Of a stretch of DNA of 64,000 nucleotides, positions 28,452 to 35,837 are shown in pieces. Both the position numbers and the translations under genes were made by a program. The DNA lies in contig NZ_LMLC01000001.1 in assembly GCF_001421805.1 (NCBI RefSeq), forward strand, positions 1,105,982-1,169,981, given 5' to 3'. Below the pieces are notes generated by a model, which was not told where the DNA came from, made no database searches, and saw only the letters and a list, made by a program, of their open reading frames with translations. Numbering within the stretch: the first letter of the stretch is position 1; each line of letters starts with the position of its first letter. The DNA comes from Sphingomonas sp. Leaf34. Its GTDB lineage: Bacteria; Pseudomonadota; Alphaproteobacteria; Sphingomonadales; Sphingomonadaceae.

Positions 28452-31400
28452 TCAATGGAAGTCGCGAGACTTGGGCAGGACACGGACGTCGCGCGGATGT
28501 GTCGCGCGAGGATGTCGTTCGCGAGCATCCGGACTTCGCGTCAGCACCGGACGGATCACCTCGTCGACGCGGGCGAGCGGCGGCTCCATCGCATGGTCCT
28601 CCGATAACAGCCGCAACATGTCGCTGCGATCCTGCACGCGCGCGGTCATCAGGTGCGTGACGCCTTCCTCGCTGCGCTGGATCACGCCCTCCAGCACCAT
28701 CAGCCGCGACGCCATCACCGCACGCCGGTTCGCCTCGAAATCGCGCGCCCACATCAGCCCGTTGGTGATCCCGGTCTCGTCCTCGATCGTCACGAAGATC
28801 GCATTGCCCTTGCCCGGCCGTTGGCGGACCAGCACGACGCCCGCGACCTTCGCGCGGCGGCCGTCCTTGGTCGCATTGGCTTGCGCGCTCGACAGGATGC
28901 CTTCCGCTGCGAACCGTGCGCGGAGAAAGCTCATCGGATGCGCCTTCAACGACAGCCGCGTCGTCTGGTAATCCGCGGCCACCTGTTCGGACAGCGGCAT
29001 CGCCGGCAGATGCGCGTCGGGCTCGGCCCCGAGCTCGGGCACCTCCGCCGCGACAAACAGCGCGAGCTGCTTGGGTGGCGTCCGGCGGACATCCCACAAC
29101 GCCTCGCGCCGCTCCTTCGCGACCGAGCGGAACGCGTCGGCATCGGCGAGCAGGTTCATCGCCCGCTGCGGCAGGTTTGCGCGGCGGGCGAGGTCCTCGA
29201 TCCCCGCGAACGGCGTGGTCCGAACGCGGACGATCTCGTCGGCCCAGTCCTGACGGAACCCATCGACCTGCCGGAATCCAAGCCGCAAATCCTCCCCGGC
29301 ACGGGGAGGGGGACCATCCGCAGGATGGTGGAGGGGGCCCGCCGCATACGTCCCGCCCGGAAGGGTGGCAGATGCAATCGCACCGTCCGCAACGGCCCCA
29401 CCCGCAAGCGATCCGTCTGCGGAAGCCCTCCTCCACCCCGCTTCGCGCGGTCCCCCTCCCCGTGCCGGGGAGGATAAGCTGTTATCCCACGCGCTCGCAT
29501 TCACATCGACCGGCAGCACGGTTACGCCATGCTCCACCGCATCGCGCACCAGCTGCGCGGGCGCATAAAACCCCATCGGCTGCGAATTGAGCAGCGCGCA
29601 GCAGAACACCGCGGGGTGGAAGCATTTGATCCACGACGACACATAGACCAGCCGCGCGAACGACAGCGCATGGCTCTCCGGAAACCCGTAGGAGCCGAAC
29701 CCCTCGATCTGCTTGAAACACCGCTCGGCAAACTCCGCCTGATAGCCGCGCGCGACCATCCCGCCGATCAGCTTGGCCTGGAAATTGTCCATGCCGCCCA
29801 CCTTGCGGAACGTCGCCATCGACTTGCGGAGCTGGTTCGCCTCGTTCGGCGTGAACCCCGCGGCGACGATCGCCAGCTTCATCGCCTGTTCCTGGAACAG
29901 CGGCACGCCGTAGGTGAAGCGCAGCAGCTGCTGCAACTCGTCGGGCGGCCCGAACTTGGGATCGGGCGAGGGGAACTCGACCTTCTCCTTGCCGCTGCGC
30001 CGCCGGAGATAGGGATGCACCATGTCGCCCTCGATCGGCCCGGGCCGGACGATCGCGACCTGCACGACGAGATCGTACAGGACGCGGGGGCGGAGCCTTG
30101 GCAGCATGTTAATTTGCGCGCGGCTCTCGACCTGGAACACGCCGATGCTGTCGCCCTTGCACAGCATGTCGTACACGCGCGGGTCCTCGGCGACCGCGAT
30201 CGTGTCGAGCAAATGATCGCCGTGGCCATGCTCACGCATCAGGTCGAACGCCTTGCGGATACAGGTGAGCATCCCGAGCGCGAGGATATCAACCTTCATC
30301 AGTCCGAGCGCGTCGATATCGTCCTTGTCCCATTCGATGAAGGTGCGGTCCTCCATCGCGCCGTTATGGATCGGCACCATCTCGTCGAGCCGGCCCTGGG
30401 TGAGCACGAACCCGCCGACATGCTGCGACAGATGACGCGGAAATTCGAGCAGCCGGTCGACCATCCCGCGCAGCCGCGCGATCTCCGGGTTTTCGATGTC
30501 GAACCCCGTTTCGGCAAAACGCTGTTCCTGGAAGCGGCTTGAGAAACTGCCCCACACCGTGCTCGTCAGCCGCTGCGTCACGTCCTCGGTCAGCCCCAGC
30601 GCCTTGCCGACCTCGCGCACCGTGCTCTTGGGCCGGTAATGGATGACGGTCGCGGCGATCGCGGCGCGCTCGCGGCCATAGCGGCGATAGATATACTGCA
30701 TCACCTCCTCGCGCCGCTCATGCTCGAAATCGACATCGATATCGGGCGGCTCGTCGCGCTCGCTCGACACGAACCGCGAGAAGAGCAGGTCGTATTTCAT
30801 CGGATCGACCGAGGTGACGCCGAGCAGGTAGCACACCACCGAATTGGCCGCCGAGCCGCGCCCCTGGCACAGGATCGGCGGGTCCTGCGCGCGCGCGAAC
30901 CGGACGATGTCGTGCACGGTGAGGAAATAATAAGCGTATTTGCGCTCGCGGATCAGCACGAACTCTTCGTACAAAAGCTTCAGCATCTTGGCCGGCACGA
31001 GATAGTCGTAGCGGTCGAGCGCGATCTGCCAGACGAGATGCTCGAGCCACGTCTGCGCGTCCCAGCCCGCCGGAATCGGCTCGTGCGGATATTCGTATTT
31101 CAGGTCGTCGAGCGTGAAGGCGATTTGGCCTAGCAGCCGCGCGCTCTGCGCCACCGCGTCGGGGCGATCGCGGAACAGCCGCGCGATCTCGCCTTCGGGC
31201 TTCAGATGCCGCTCGCCGTTCGCCGCGAGCAGCCGCCCCGCCTTGTGGATCGTCGTGCGCTCGCGGATGCAGGTGACCACGTCGTGCAGGTCGCGATCGT
31301 CGGGATAGGCATAGAGCGCATCGGTAGTCGCGAGCACCGGCACGCCCGCCGCATCCGCGATCCGGCCGAGCCGCGCCAGCCGCCGCCGATCGCGACCGCC

Positions 31401-31964
31401 GCGCGGCATCGTCACGCCTAGCCAGATCGACTTAGCACCCAGCCGCTTCACCGCGCGTAAGATCGTCGCAAGATCGCGCTCTCTCCGTTCGGGTAGCGCA
31501 TCCCCCTCGGGCAGCGGCGACACCGGCGTCGTGCCGCGCGCGCTGCTCTCGGGCATCACCACCAGCATCATGTCCGCATGATGCGCGATCAGGTCGCCGA
31601 GCCCGAGAATGCAGCCGCCCTTTTCGGCACGGCGATTGCCGACCGTCAGCAACCGGGTCAGCCGCCCCCAGCCGAGTCGCGTCGCGGGATAGGCGATGAT
31701 GTCCGGCGTGCCGTCCGCGAACACGAGCCGCGCGCCGACCACCAGCCTGAAGGCGATCGGCGGCATCGCCATGCCCAGCAAACCGTCGCGCGCCTTTTTC
31801 AACGCCTGGTGCGCGCGGACCACGCCCGCCACGGTGTTGCGATCGGCGATCCCGATCCCGTCGAGCTTGAGCTCCACCGCGCGGCCGACCATCGCGCCCG
31901 CATCGCTGGCCCCGTCGAGGAACGAGAAATTGGTCCCCGCGACCAGTTCGGCGAACCCGGTCAT
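28452..31964 (-). CDS. dnaE2: Error-prone DNA polymerase DnaE2 (ImuC), with repeat-derived insertion
   Basis: A C-family polymerase that bypasses lesions with ImuA and ImuB. The 1170-residue protein starts with the PHP domain (MTGFAELVAGTNFSFLDGAS), then the catalytic palm with the acidic PDIDVDFEHERREEV region, the fingers, and a C-terminal OB fold (RAKVAGVVLVRQRPG). Residues about 830-892 are encoded by a palindromic repeat whose 27-bp perfect arms are at 29289-29315 and 29449-29475. This inserts Gly/Pro/Arg-rich sequence before LRLGFRQVDG. The reading frame stays open. The start ATG at 31964 is 13 bp after imuB. Confidence 0.95.
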   Translation of the reverse strand: MTGFAELVAGTNFSFLDGASDAGAMVGRAVELKLDGIGIADRNTVAGVVRAHQALKKARDGLLGMAMPPIAFRLVVGARLVFADGTPDIIAYPATRLGWGRLTRLLTVGNRRAEKGGCILGLGDLIAHHADMMLVVMPESSARGTTPVSPLPEGDALPERRERDLATILRAVKRLGAKSIWLGVTMPRGGRDRRRLARLGRIADAAGVPVLATTDALYAYPDDRDLHDVVTCIRERTTIHKAGRLLAANGERHLKPEGEIARLFRDRPDAVAQSARLLGQIAFTLDDLKYEYPHEPIPAGWDAQTWLEHLVWQIALDRYDYLVPAKMLKLLYEEFVLIRERKYAYYFLTVHDIVRFARAQDPPILCQGRGSAANSVVCYLLGVTSVDPMKYDLLFSRFVSSERDEPPDIDVDFEHERREEVMQYIYRRYGRERAAIAATVIHYRPKSTVREVGKALGLTEDVTQRLTSTVWGSFSSRFQEQRFAETGFDIENPEIARLRGMVDRLLEFPRHLSQHVGGFVLTQGRLDEMVPIHNGAMEDRTFIEWDKDDIDALGLMKVDILALGMLTCIRKAFDLMREHGHGDHLLDTIAVAEDPRVYDMLCKGDSIGVFQVESRAQINMLPRLRPRVLYDLVVQVAIVRPGPIEGDMVHPYLRRRSGKEKVEFPSPDPKFGPPDELQQLLRFTYGVPLFQEQAMKLAIVAAGFTPNEANQLRKSMATFRKVGGMDNFQAKLIGGMVARGYQAEFAERCFKQIEGFGSYGFPESHALSFARLVYVSSWIKCFHPAVFCCALLNSQPMGFYAPAQLVRDAVEHGVTVLPVDVNASAWDNSLSSPARGGGPREAGWRRASADGSLAGGAVADGAIASATLPGGTYAAGPLHHPADGPPPRAGEDLRLGFRQVDGFRQDWADEIVRVRTTPFAGIEDLARRANLPQRAMNLLADADAFRSVAKERREALWDVRRTPPKQLALFVAAEVPELGAEPDAHLPAMPLSEQVAADYQTTRLSLKAHPMSFLRARFAAEGILSSAQANATKDGRRAKVAGVVLVRQRPGKGNAIFVTIEDETGITNGLMWARDFEANRRAVMASRLMVLEGVIQRSEEGVTHLMTARVQDRSDMLRLLSEDHAMEPPLARVDEVIRPVLTRSPDARERHPRATHPRDVRVLPKSRDFH
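29289..29475. repeat. REP-like element inserted in frame in dnaE2
   Basis: Arms 29289-29315 and 29449-29475 are exact 27-bp reverse complements (core CCTCCCCGGCACGGGGAGG), with further partly paired sequence inside. On the dnaE2 strand the element is read as residues such as SSPARGGGPREAGW and HHPADGPPPRAGED, typical of read-through REP sequence. Confidence 0.92.
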
Positions 31965-31977
31965 GACGCGGGAGGGG

Positions 31978-33549
31978 TCACGCGAACACGCCGTGGAGGT
32001 ACCAGCGCGGTGCCTCCATCTCGGTGTACAGCCCATGGCGGAAGATCCAGAAGCGTCGGCCGCGGCGGTCCTCGATCCGGTAGTAATCGCGCGTCGGGAT
32101 ATCCTCGCGCCGCCACCATTCGCCCGCGATCCGTTCCGGCCCTTCGCTATGCGCGACGTCGTGGACGGTGCGGCGCCAGCGGAAGCGGTGCGGCGGCCCG
32201 TCGGGGACCTCGGCCATCATCGATTCAATTGGCTGCGGCGGGTCGAACAGATAGATCGGGCGGAGCGGCGGCTCGCCCGTCTCGGGCGCGACCCACGGGG
32301 TCGGGGCGGGGGTCTCGGCGGCGGGCAGCATCAGTTCGGCCTGTTCGGGAATATGGCTGTCGCGCGCGGAAAACCGACGGACGCGCGCCCGGCCCAGCCG
32401 CGTGCCGAGCTGATCGACAAGCGCGGCGACCTCCCCCTTCTGTGCCTCGCCGCCCTCGAGCTTCAATTGCGATGCATCGAGTTTTTCGGCGAGCGCAACG
32501 TCGAGCCGGACCATGTCATAGCCGAACCCCGGGTCGAGCGGATCGGCGAGGCTGTCGATCCGCTCGCGGAACAGCCGCATCAGCAGCGGCACGTCGCGCG
32601 TCGGCTGGCCGGTCTCGATCCGCAACCGCTGGACCAGGCCATCCGCGCGGAATAGGCGCGCCTCCCACCGCCGGCCGCCTTCGTGACGCTCGACCAGCTG
32701 GACGGCGGCCTCGGTGGCAAGCTCGGCCAGCATTTCCAGCGCGTATTCGGTCCGTGCGATCGGTTCGGCGAAGCAGCGCTCGACACCGATCTTCGGGACC
32801 GTGCGACGCGCGATTATCGGGCCCTTTATCGATCCGTCGAGCCGGCGGATCATCATCGCCGCCTCTTCGCCGAACCGCGCCGCGATCACGCTAAGCGGGC
32901 GCGCCATCACGTCGCCGACCGTTTTCAGCCCAGCGCGCGACAGTGCGGTCGTCGCATCCTCATCGAGGCCCAGCGCGGCGACGGGCAACCGCTTGACCGC
33001 ACGCTTTTCATCGGGGGCAGGGGCGCCCGCATAGCGTGCCAGTGCGCGCGCGGTATCGGGCGTGTCGCCAAACGCGTGGCGCACCAGCAGCCCACGTCGT
33101 GCGAGGCGTTCCTCGAGATCGGCCGCCAGCCGCCGCTCGCCCTCGAACTCGTGGACGCACCCGGCGATATCGAGGATCAGCCCATCGGGCGCGTCGAGCG
33201 CGACCGACGGCGTATAGCGCTGACATCCGTCCGCCAGCCGCTCTAGCCATTCGTGATCGGCATGCGCGTCATGCTCGTACACCTCCAGCTCGGGCACCCG
33301 CGCACGCGCATCCGCCAGTGTCAGCCCCGGTTGAAGTCCGGCCCTCATCGCCTCGCGGTCGAGCGCCTTGAGCCGGACCCCGCCCGACACCGTCTCGACG
33401 AACGCGATCGGCGTCTCAGCCCGTCCGACGAACAGATGTGGCCGCATCGTCCGCAGCCGCTCGATCGGCAGCCACGGAAATACCAGCGCCAGGTAGCGCC
33501 GCGGGATCGCCAAAGACGAAGGCGGTTTGGTCGAAAATATACGCGTCAC
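31978..33549 (-). CDS. imuB: ImuB, catalytically inactive Y-family polymerase-like protein
   Basis: ImuB is the hub of the mutasome, binding the beta clamp and recruiting DnaE2 and ImuA. The 523-residue protein has Y-family palm segments (LALVFPWLPIERL, GLILDIAGCVHEFEGE). A helix-hairpin-helix region (LSRAGLKTVGDVMARPL) follows, then a long C-terminal region ending in DYYRIEDRRGRRFWIFRHG. Catalytic acidic residues typical of active Y polymerases are not all present, as known for ImuB. The start is GTG at 33549 with GGAG upstream, which puts 134 nt inside imuA; TTG at 33513 is an alternative. Confidence 0.9.
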   Translation of the reverse strand: MTRIFSTKPPSSLAIPRRYLALVFPWLPIERLRTMRPHLFVGRAETPIAFVETVSGGVRLKALDREAMRAGLQPGLTLADARARVPELEVYEHDAHADHEWLERLADGCQRYTPSVALDAPDGLILDIAGCVHEFEGERRLAADLEERLARRGLLVRHAFGDTPDTARALARYAGAPAPDEKRAVKRLPVAALGLDEDATTALSRAGLKTVGDVMARPLSVIAARFGEEAAMMIRRLDGSIKGPIIARRTVPKIGVERCFAEPIARTEYALEMLAELATEAAVQLVERHEGGRRWEARLFRADGLVQRLRIETGQPTRDVPLLMRLFRERIDSLADPLDPGFGYDMVRLDVALAEKLDASQLKLEGGEAQKGEVAALVDQLGTRLGRARVRRFSARDSHIPEQAELMLPAAETPAPTPWVAPETGEPPLRPIYLFDPPQPIESMMAEVPDGPPHRFRWRRTVHDVAHSEGPERIAGEWWRREDIPTRDYYRIEDRRGRRFWIFRHGLYTEMEAPRWYLHGVFA

Positions 33550-34198
33550 GGTCCCACTCCACACGCCAGCGAAGCCCGGCCTGGCCTCCGCGTCGACGCA
33601 GCAATTCGATATCGAAGGCAGGTTTGCCCGGCGCGTCGGCCTCCAGCGGTCTCGACCGACACGCCGCGACCTGCCAGCGCGACGCCGCGGCGCTCGGCAC
33701 CGGGTCTGCACCAATGCGTAAACTCAGGATCGTCACGCCCGAGGCTTCGGCGGCCAGCATCAGCCGGCGCGTCGCGGTCAGGTCGATCTTCGGCGCACGA
33801 CCCCAGGACTCGATCAAAAGCGTCCCCAGTCCATGGCACCGCGCGGCATCGGCGGCCGCACGCAGCAAACCCGCCTCGTCCTCGACCAATCCCAGCACCA
33901 GCGAGGTCACGTCGAGCCCCATCTCGACCAGTCCGGTCGCATGCAGCCGCCCGCCCTGACGCTCGCTCGCCTCGGTCCTGAGCCACAGCACCGGGGCCGC
34001 ACGTGCCGCCAACAGGGTGGCGACGGCGAACCCCGCGCCGCTCGCCGAATCGTCGACGCTCGCGAAAATCTCGTGCAGCTGCGCCTTGGCCATGCCCTGT
34101 GTCAGCCAGGCATCGTCGGCCCGGCCGTCACCCTGGGTCGGTATCCCGGTCGTGGCGATCCGCTTCAGGCGGGCAATCAGGGCGGACGACTCGTTCAC
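33416..34198 (-). CDS. imuA: ImuA, RecA/SulA-like mutasome accessory protein
   Basis: A 260-residue protein with a RecA-like core lacking a clear Walker A. LHEIFASVDDSASGAGFAVATLLAAR, split here as LHEIFAS and GAGFAVATLLAAR, matches the usual beginning of ImuA proteins. It acts with ImuB and DnaE2 in damage-induced mutagenesis. The frame starts at GTG 34198, only four bases from an SOS box, so the mRNA may be leaderless or the real start may lie further in. The last 134 nt overlap imuB, longer than usual. Confidence 0.87.
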   Translation of the reverse strand: MNESSALIARLKRIATTGIPTQGDGRADDAWLTQGMAKAQLHEIFASVDDSASGAGFAVATLLAARAAPVLWLRTEASERQGGRLHATGLVEMGLDVTSLVLGLVEDEAGLLRAAADAARCHGLGTLLIESWGRAPKIDLTATRRLMLAAEASGVTILSLRIGADPVPSAAASRWQVAACRSRPLEADAPGKPAFDIELLRRRGGQAGLRWRVEWDRDAYIFDQTAFVFGDPAALPGAGISVAADRAAADDAATSVRRTG

Positions 34199-34202
34199 AA
34201 TT

Positions 34203-34217
34203 GTTCTTGTAATGTTC
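34203..34217. promoter_or_regulatory. LexA (SOS) box of the imuA-imuB-dnaE2 operon
   Basis: GTTC-TTGTAAT-GTTC is an exact match to the alphaproteobacterial LexA site GTTC-N7-GTTC. It lies just upstream of imuA. A minus-strand promoter TTGGCG-N17-TTACAA overlaps it, so LexA would block transcription. Confidence 0.9.
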
Positions 34218-34261
34218 TATGCGGGGAGTCGCCAAGCGGAATCGTGAATCGCCTGACCGCT

Positions 34262-34276
34262 TTGTGCAGTGCACAA
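34262..34276. promoter_or_regulatory. 15-bp palindrome between imuA and tRNA-Gly
   Basis: TTGTGCAGTGCACAA is a perfect palindrome (7-1-7) in the divergent region between the imuA promoter and the tRNA-Gly promoter. It may be an operator; no known regulator site matches it clearly. Confidence 0.35.
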
Positions 34277-34314
34277 CAAAATCGACGAATCTCACCACAA
34301 TGTTGAAAAGGTGC

Positions 34315-34342
34315 TTGCCGTTCCGGAAACACCGGGCTAACA
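34315..34342 (+). promoter_or_regulatory. Probable promoter of tRNA-Gly
   Basis: TTGCCG (-35) and CTAACA (-10) are separated by 16 bp, about 55 bp before the mature tRNA. Confidence 0.5.
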
Positions 34343-34395
34343 GCGCGCCTCACCCAGTCACCGTGTCGCTTCAGACCGGAGACTACGGCGCCAGA

Positions 34396-34470
34396 GCGGG
34401 CGTAGCTCAGGGGTAGAGCACAACCTTGCCAAGGTTGGGGTCGAGGGTTCGAATCCCTTCGCCCGCTCCA
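34396..34470 (+). tRNA. tRNA-Gly (anticodon GCC)
   Basis: Full cloverleaf: acceptor GCGGGCG pairs with CGCCCGC. The D arm is AGCTCAGGGGTAGAGC, the anticodon loop CTTGCCAAG carries GCC, and the T loop is GGGTTCGAATCCC. The CCA tail is encoded (34468-34470). It borders the accessory segment that runs to tRNA-Ser at 45287. Confidence 0.97.
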
Positions 34471-34643
34471 GTTTCCTAAAGGGAGACAGCGGCCCAGGCC
34501 GATGCGATCTTACCATAATCTGCGACAGAGATTGTTGTCAGGTCCGTGCTAGCCGGCAAACGAAATAGATCGAACCGTTTCGCCAAGTGCAGCCACTTTT
34601 ATCAGGCTGCCATCAGTGCAGCATGATCACGGCGATCCGACGG

Positions 34644-35837
34644 TCAGAACCAGGTGCGGGCGCCGACTGCGAGCGCAAAGCCCCCACCGTCTTCGCCCTC
34701 GGCGCGCGCATAGCGGGCGGTAGCGCCATAGCGACGCTCCCACGATACGCCGAAATAGGGGGCGAACTCCCGCGTGATCTCGTAGCGTAGTCTCAGTCCG
34801 AGCTCGGCGGTCGTTAGTCCGGCGCCGATACGGCTGCCTGGCATATCCTGTGCCGCGACGTTCAATTCGATGCGGGGTTGCAGCGTCGCGCGCTGGGTCA
34901 GGCGTTGATCATACCACGCCTCGGCACGCGCCAGCGCGTCGCCCTTGTCAGAGAGGAACACTGCGCCTTCGACGTCGAACCAATAGGGCGCGAGGCCCTC
35001 GATGCCCACCGTGACATAGGTTCGCTTGGCGCCGGCGCCCAAATCCTGGCGGAAGCCGGCCTGAAGATTCCAATAGGGGTCAAGTGTGCGCGAATACAGC
35101 GCCTGCACCTCGGCGCTCTTGACCTTGTCGCCGAACCCGCCCTCGCCCTCGCTCTTGACCACCAGCCGGTCGATGTCGCCGCCGAACCAGCCCGCTCCGT
35201 CCCAGCGATAGCCGTCACGGCCATTTCGCACCTGCACCTCGGCGAGGTTGAACAGAATTTGGCTCATTTGCATGCCGCCATGCTCGTCGCGCATAATCCG
35301 GTTGGCCGTCGCCATCGTCGCGGGATCATAGAAGCGTGCCGCCGCCAGCGTGGTCGGAGGCGCAGGGGGCGGGGCATCGCCTGCCGGTTGATCGGTGCCG
35401 ATGGCCAGAGAGTGTGCGGCGCCGCCATTCGGTGCGGCCGGCGAGCAATGGCCCATGGCGGCGTGATCGGGTGGGCACGCGGTTGCGGCTGCAGGCATGT
35501 CGGGCATTGCATGTGGTGGCGCGGCTTCACGGGTAGTGGTGGGTTTGCAATGGCCCATGGCGGCATGCTCGGCCGAGCAGGTGACATTCGGCGGCATGCC
35601 CATCGCGGGCTTCGCGGAGGCGACCGGTTTGACGGTTTGCGACGGCGCCGATGCTGCCTTCCCAGGCTTGGAGTGTCTCGGCGAAGGTCTTTTAGGCATG
35701 GGCTTTTTGGGCGCCGGTTTGGGAGACGCGGGTTTGGACATGACCATACCGGGCATCTTCATCCCGCCCATGTCGTGCATCTGTGCCGCAGCCGGCATCG
35801 CCGTGATGGTCGCAACGAGAAAGCCGAACGTCTTCAT
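34644..35837 (-). CDS. copB: Copper resistance protein CopB (outer membrane)
   Basis: A 397-residue outer-membrane copper-binding protein. A signal peptide (GFLVATITAMPAAAQ) leads to a Met/His/Lys/Pro-rich region (about 20-135). This region holds two copies of C-x2-[DE]-HAAMGHC at residues 87-97 and 121-131. The CopB beta-barrel domain follows from about 185 (QMSQILFNLAEVQVRNG, GWFGGDIDRLVVKSEGEG) and ends in Trp-Phe (ARTWF). It overlaps copA by 4 nt. The family is secure; it likely sequesters or exports copper at the cell surface with CopA. Confidence 0.93.
   Translation of the reverse strand: MKTFGFLVATITAMPAAAQMHDMGGMKMPGMVMSKPASPKPAPKKPMPKRPSPRHSKPGKAASAPSQTVKPVASAKPAMGMPPNVTCSAEHAAMGHCKPTTTREAAPPHAMPDMPAAATACPPDHAAMGHCSPAAPNGGAAHSLAIGTDQPAGDAPPPAPPTTLAAARFYDPATMATANRIMRDEHGGMQMSQILFNLAEVQVRNGRDGYRWDGAGWFGGDIDRLVVKSEGEGGFGDKVKSAEVQALYSRTLDPYWNLQAGFRQDLGAGAKRTYVTVGIEGLAPYWFDVEGAVFLSDKGDALARAEAWYDQRLTQRATLQPRIELNVAAQDMPGSRIGAGLTTAELGLRLRYEITREFAPYFGVSWERRYGATARYARAEGEDGGGFALAVGARTWF

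Noticed and set aside
34396..34470. tRNA-Gly as an integration site with a duplicated 3' end
   Set aside because: No second copy of the tRNA 3' sequence was found up to tRNA-Ser, and no integrase gene is present.
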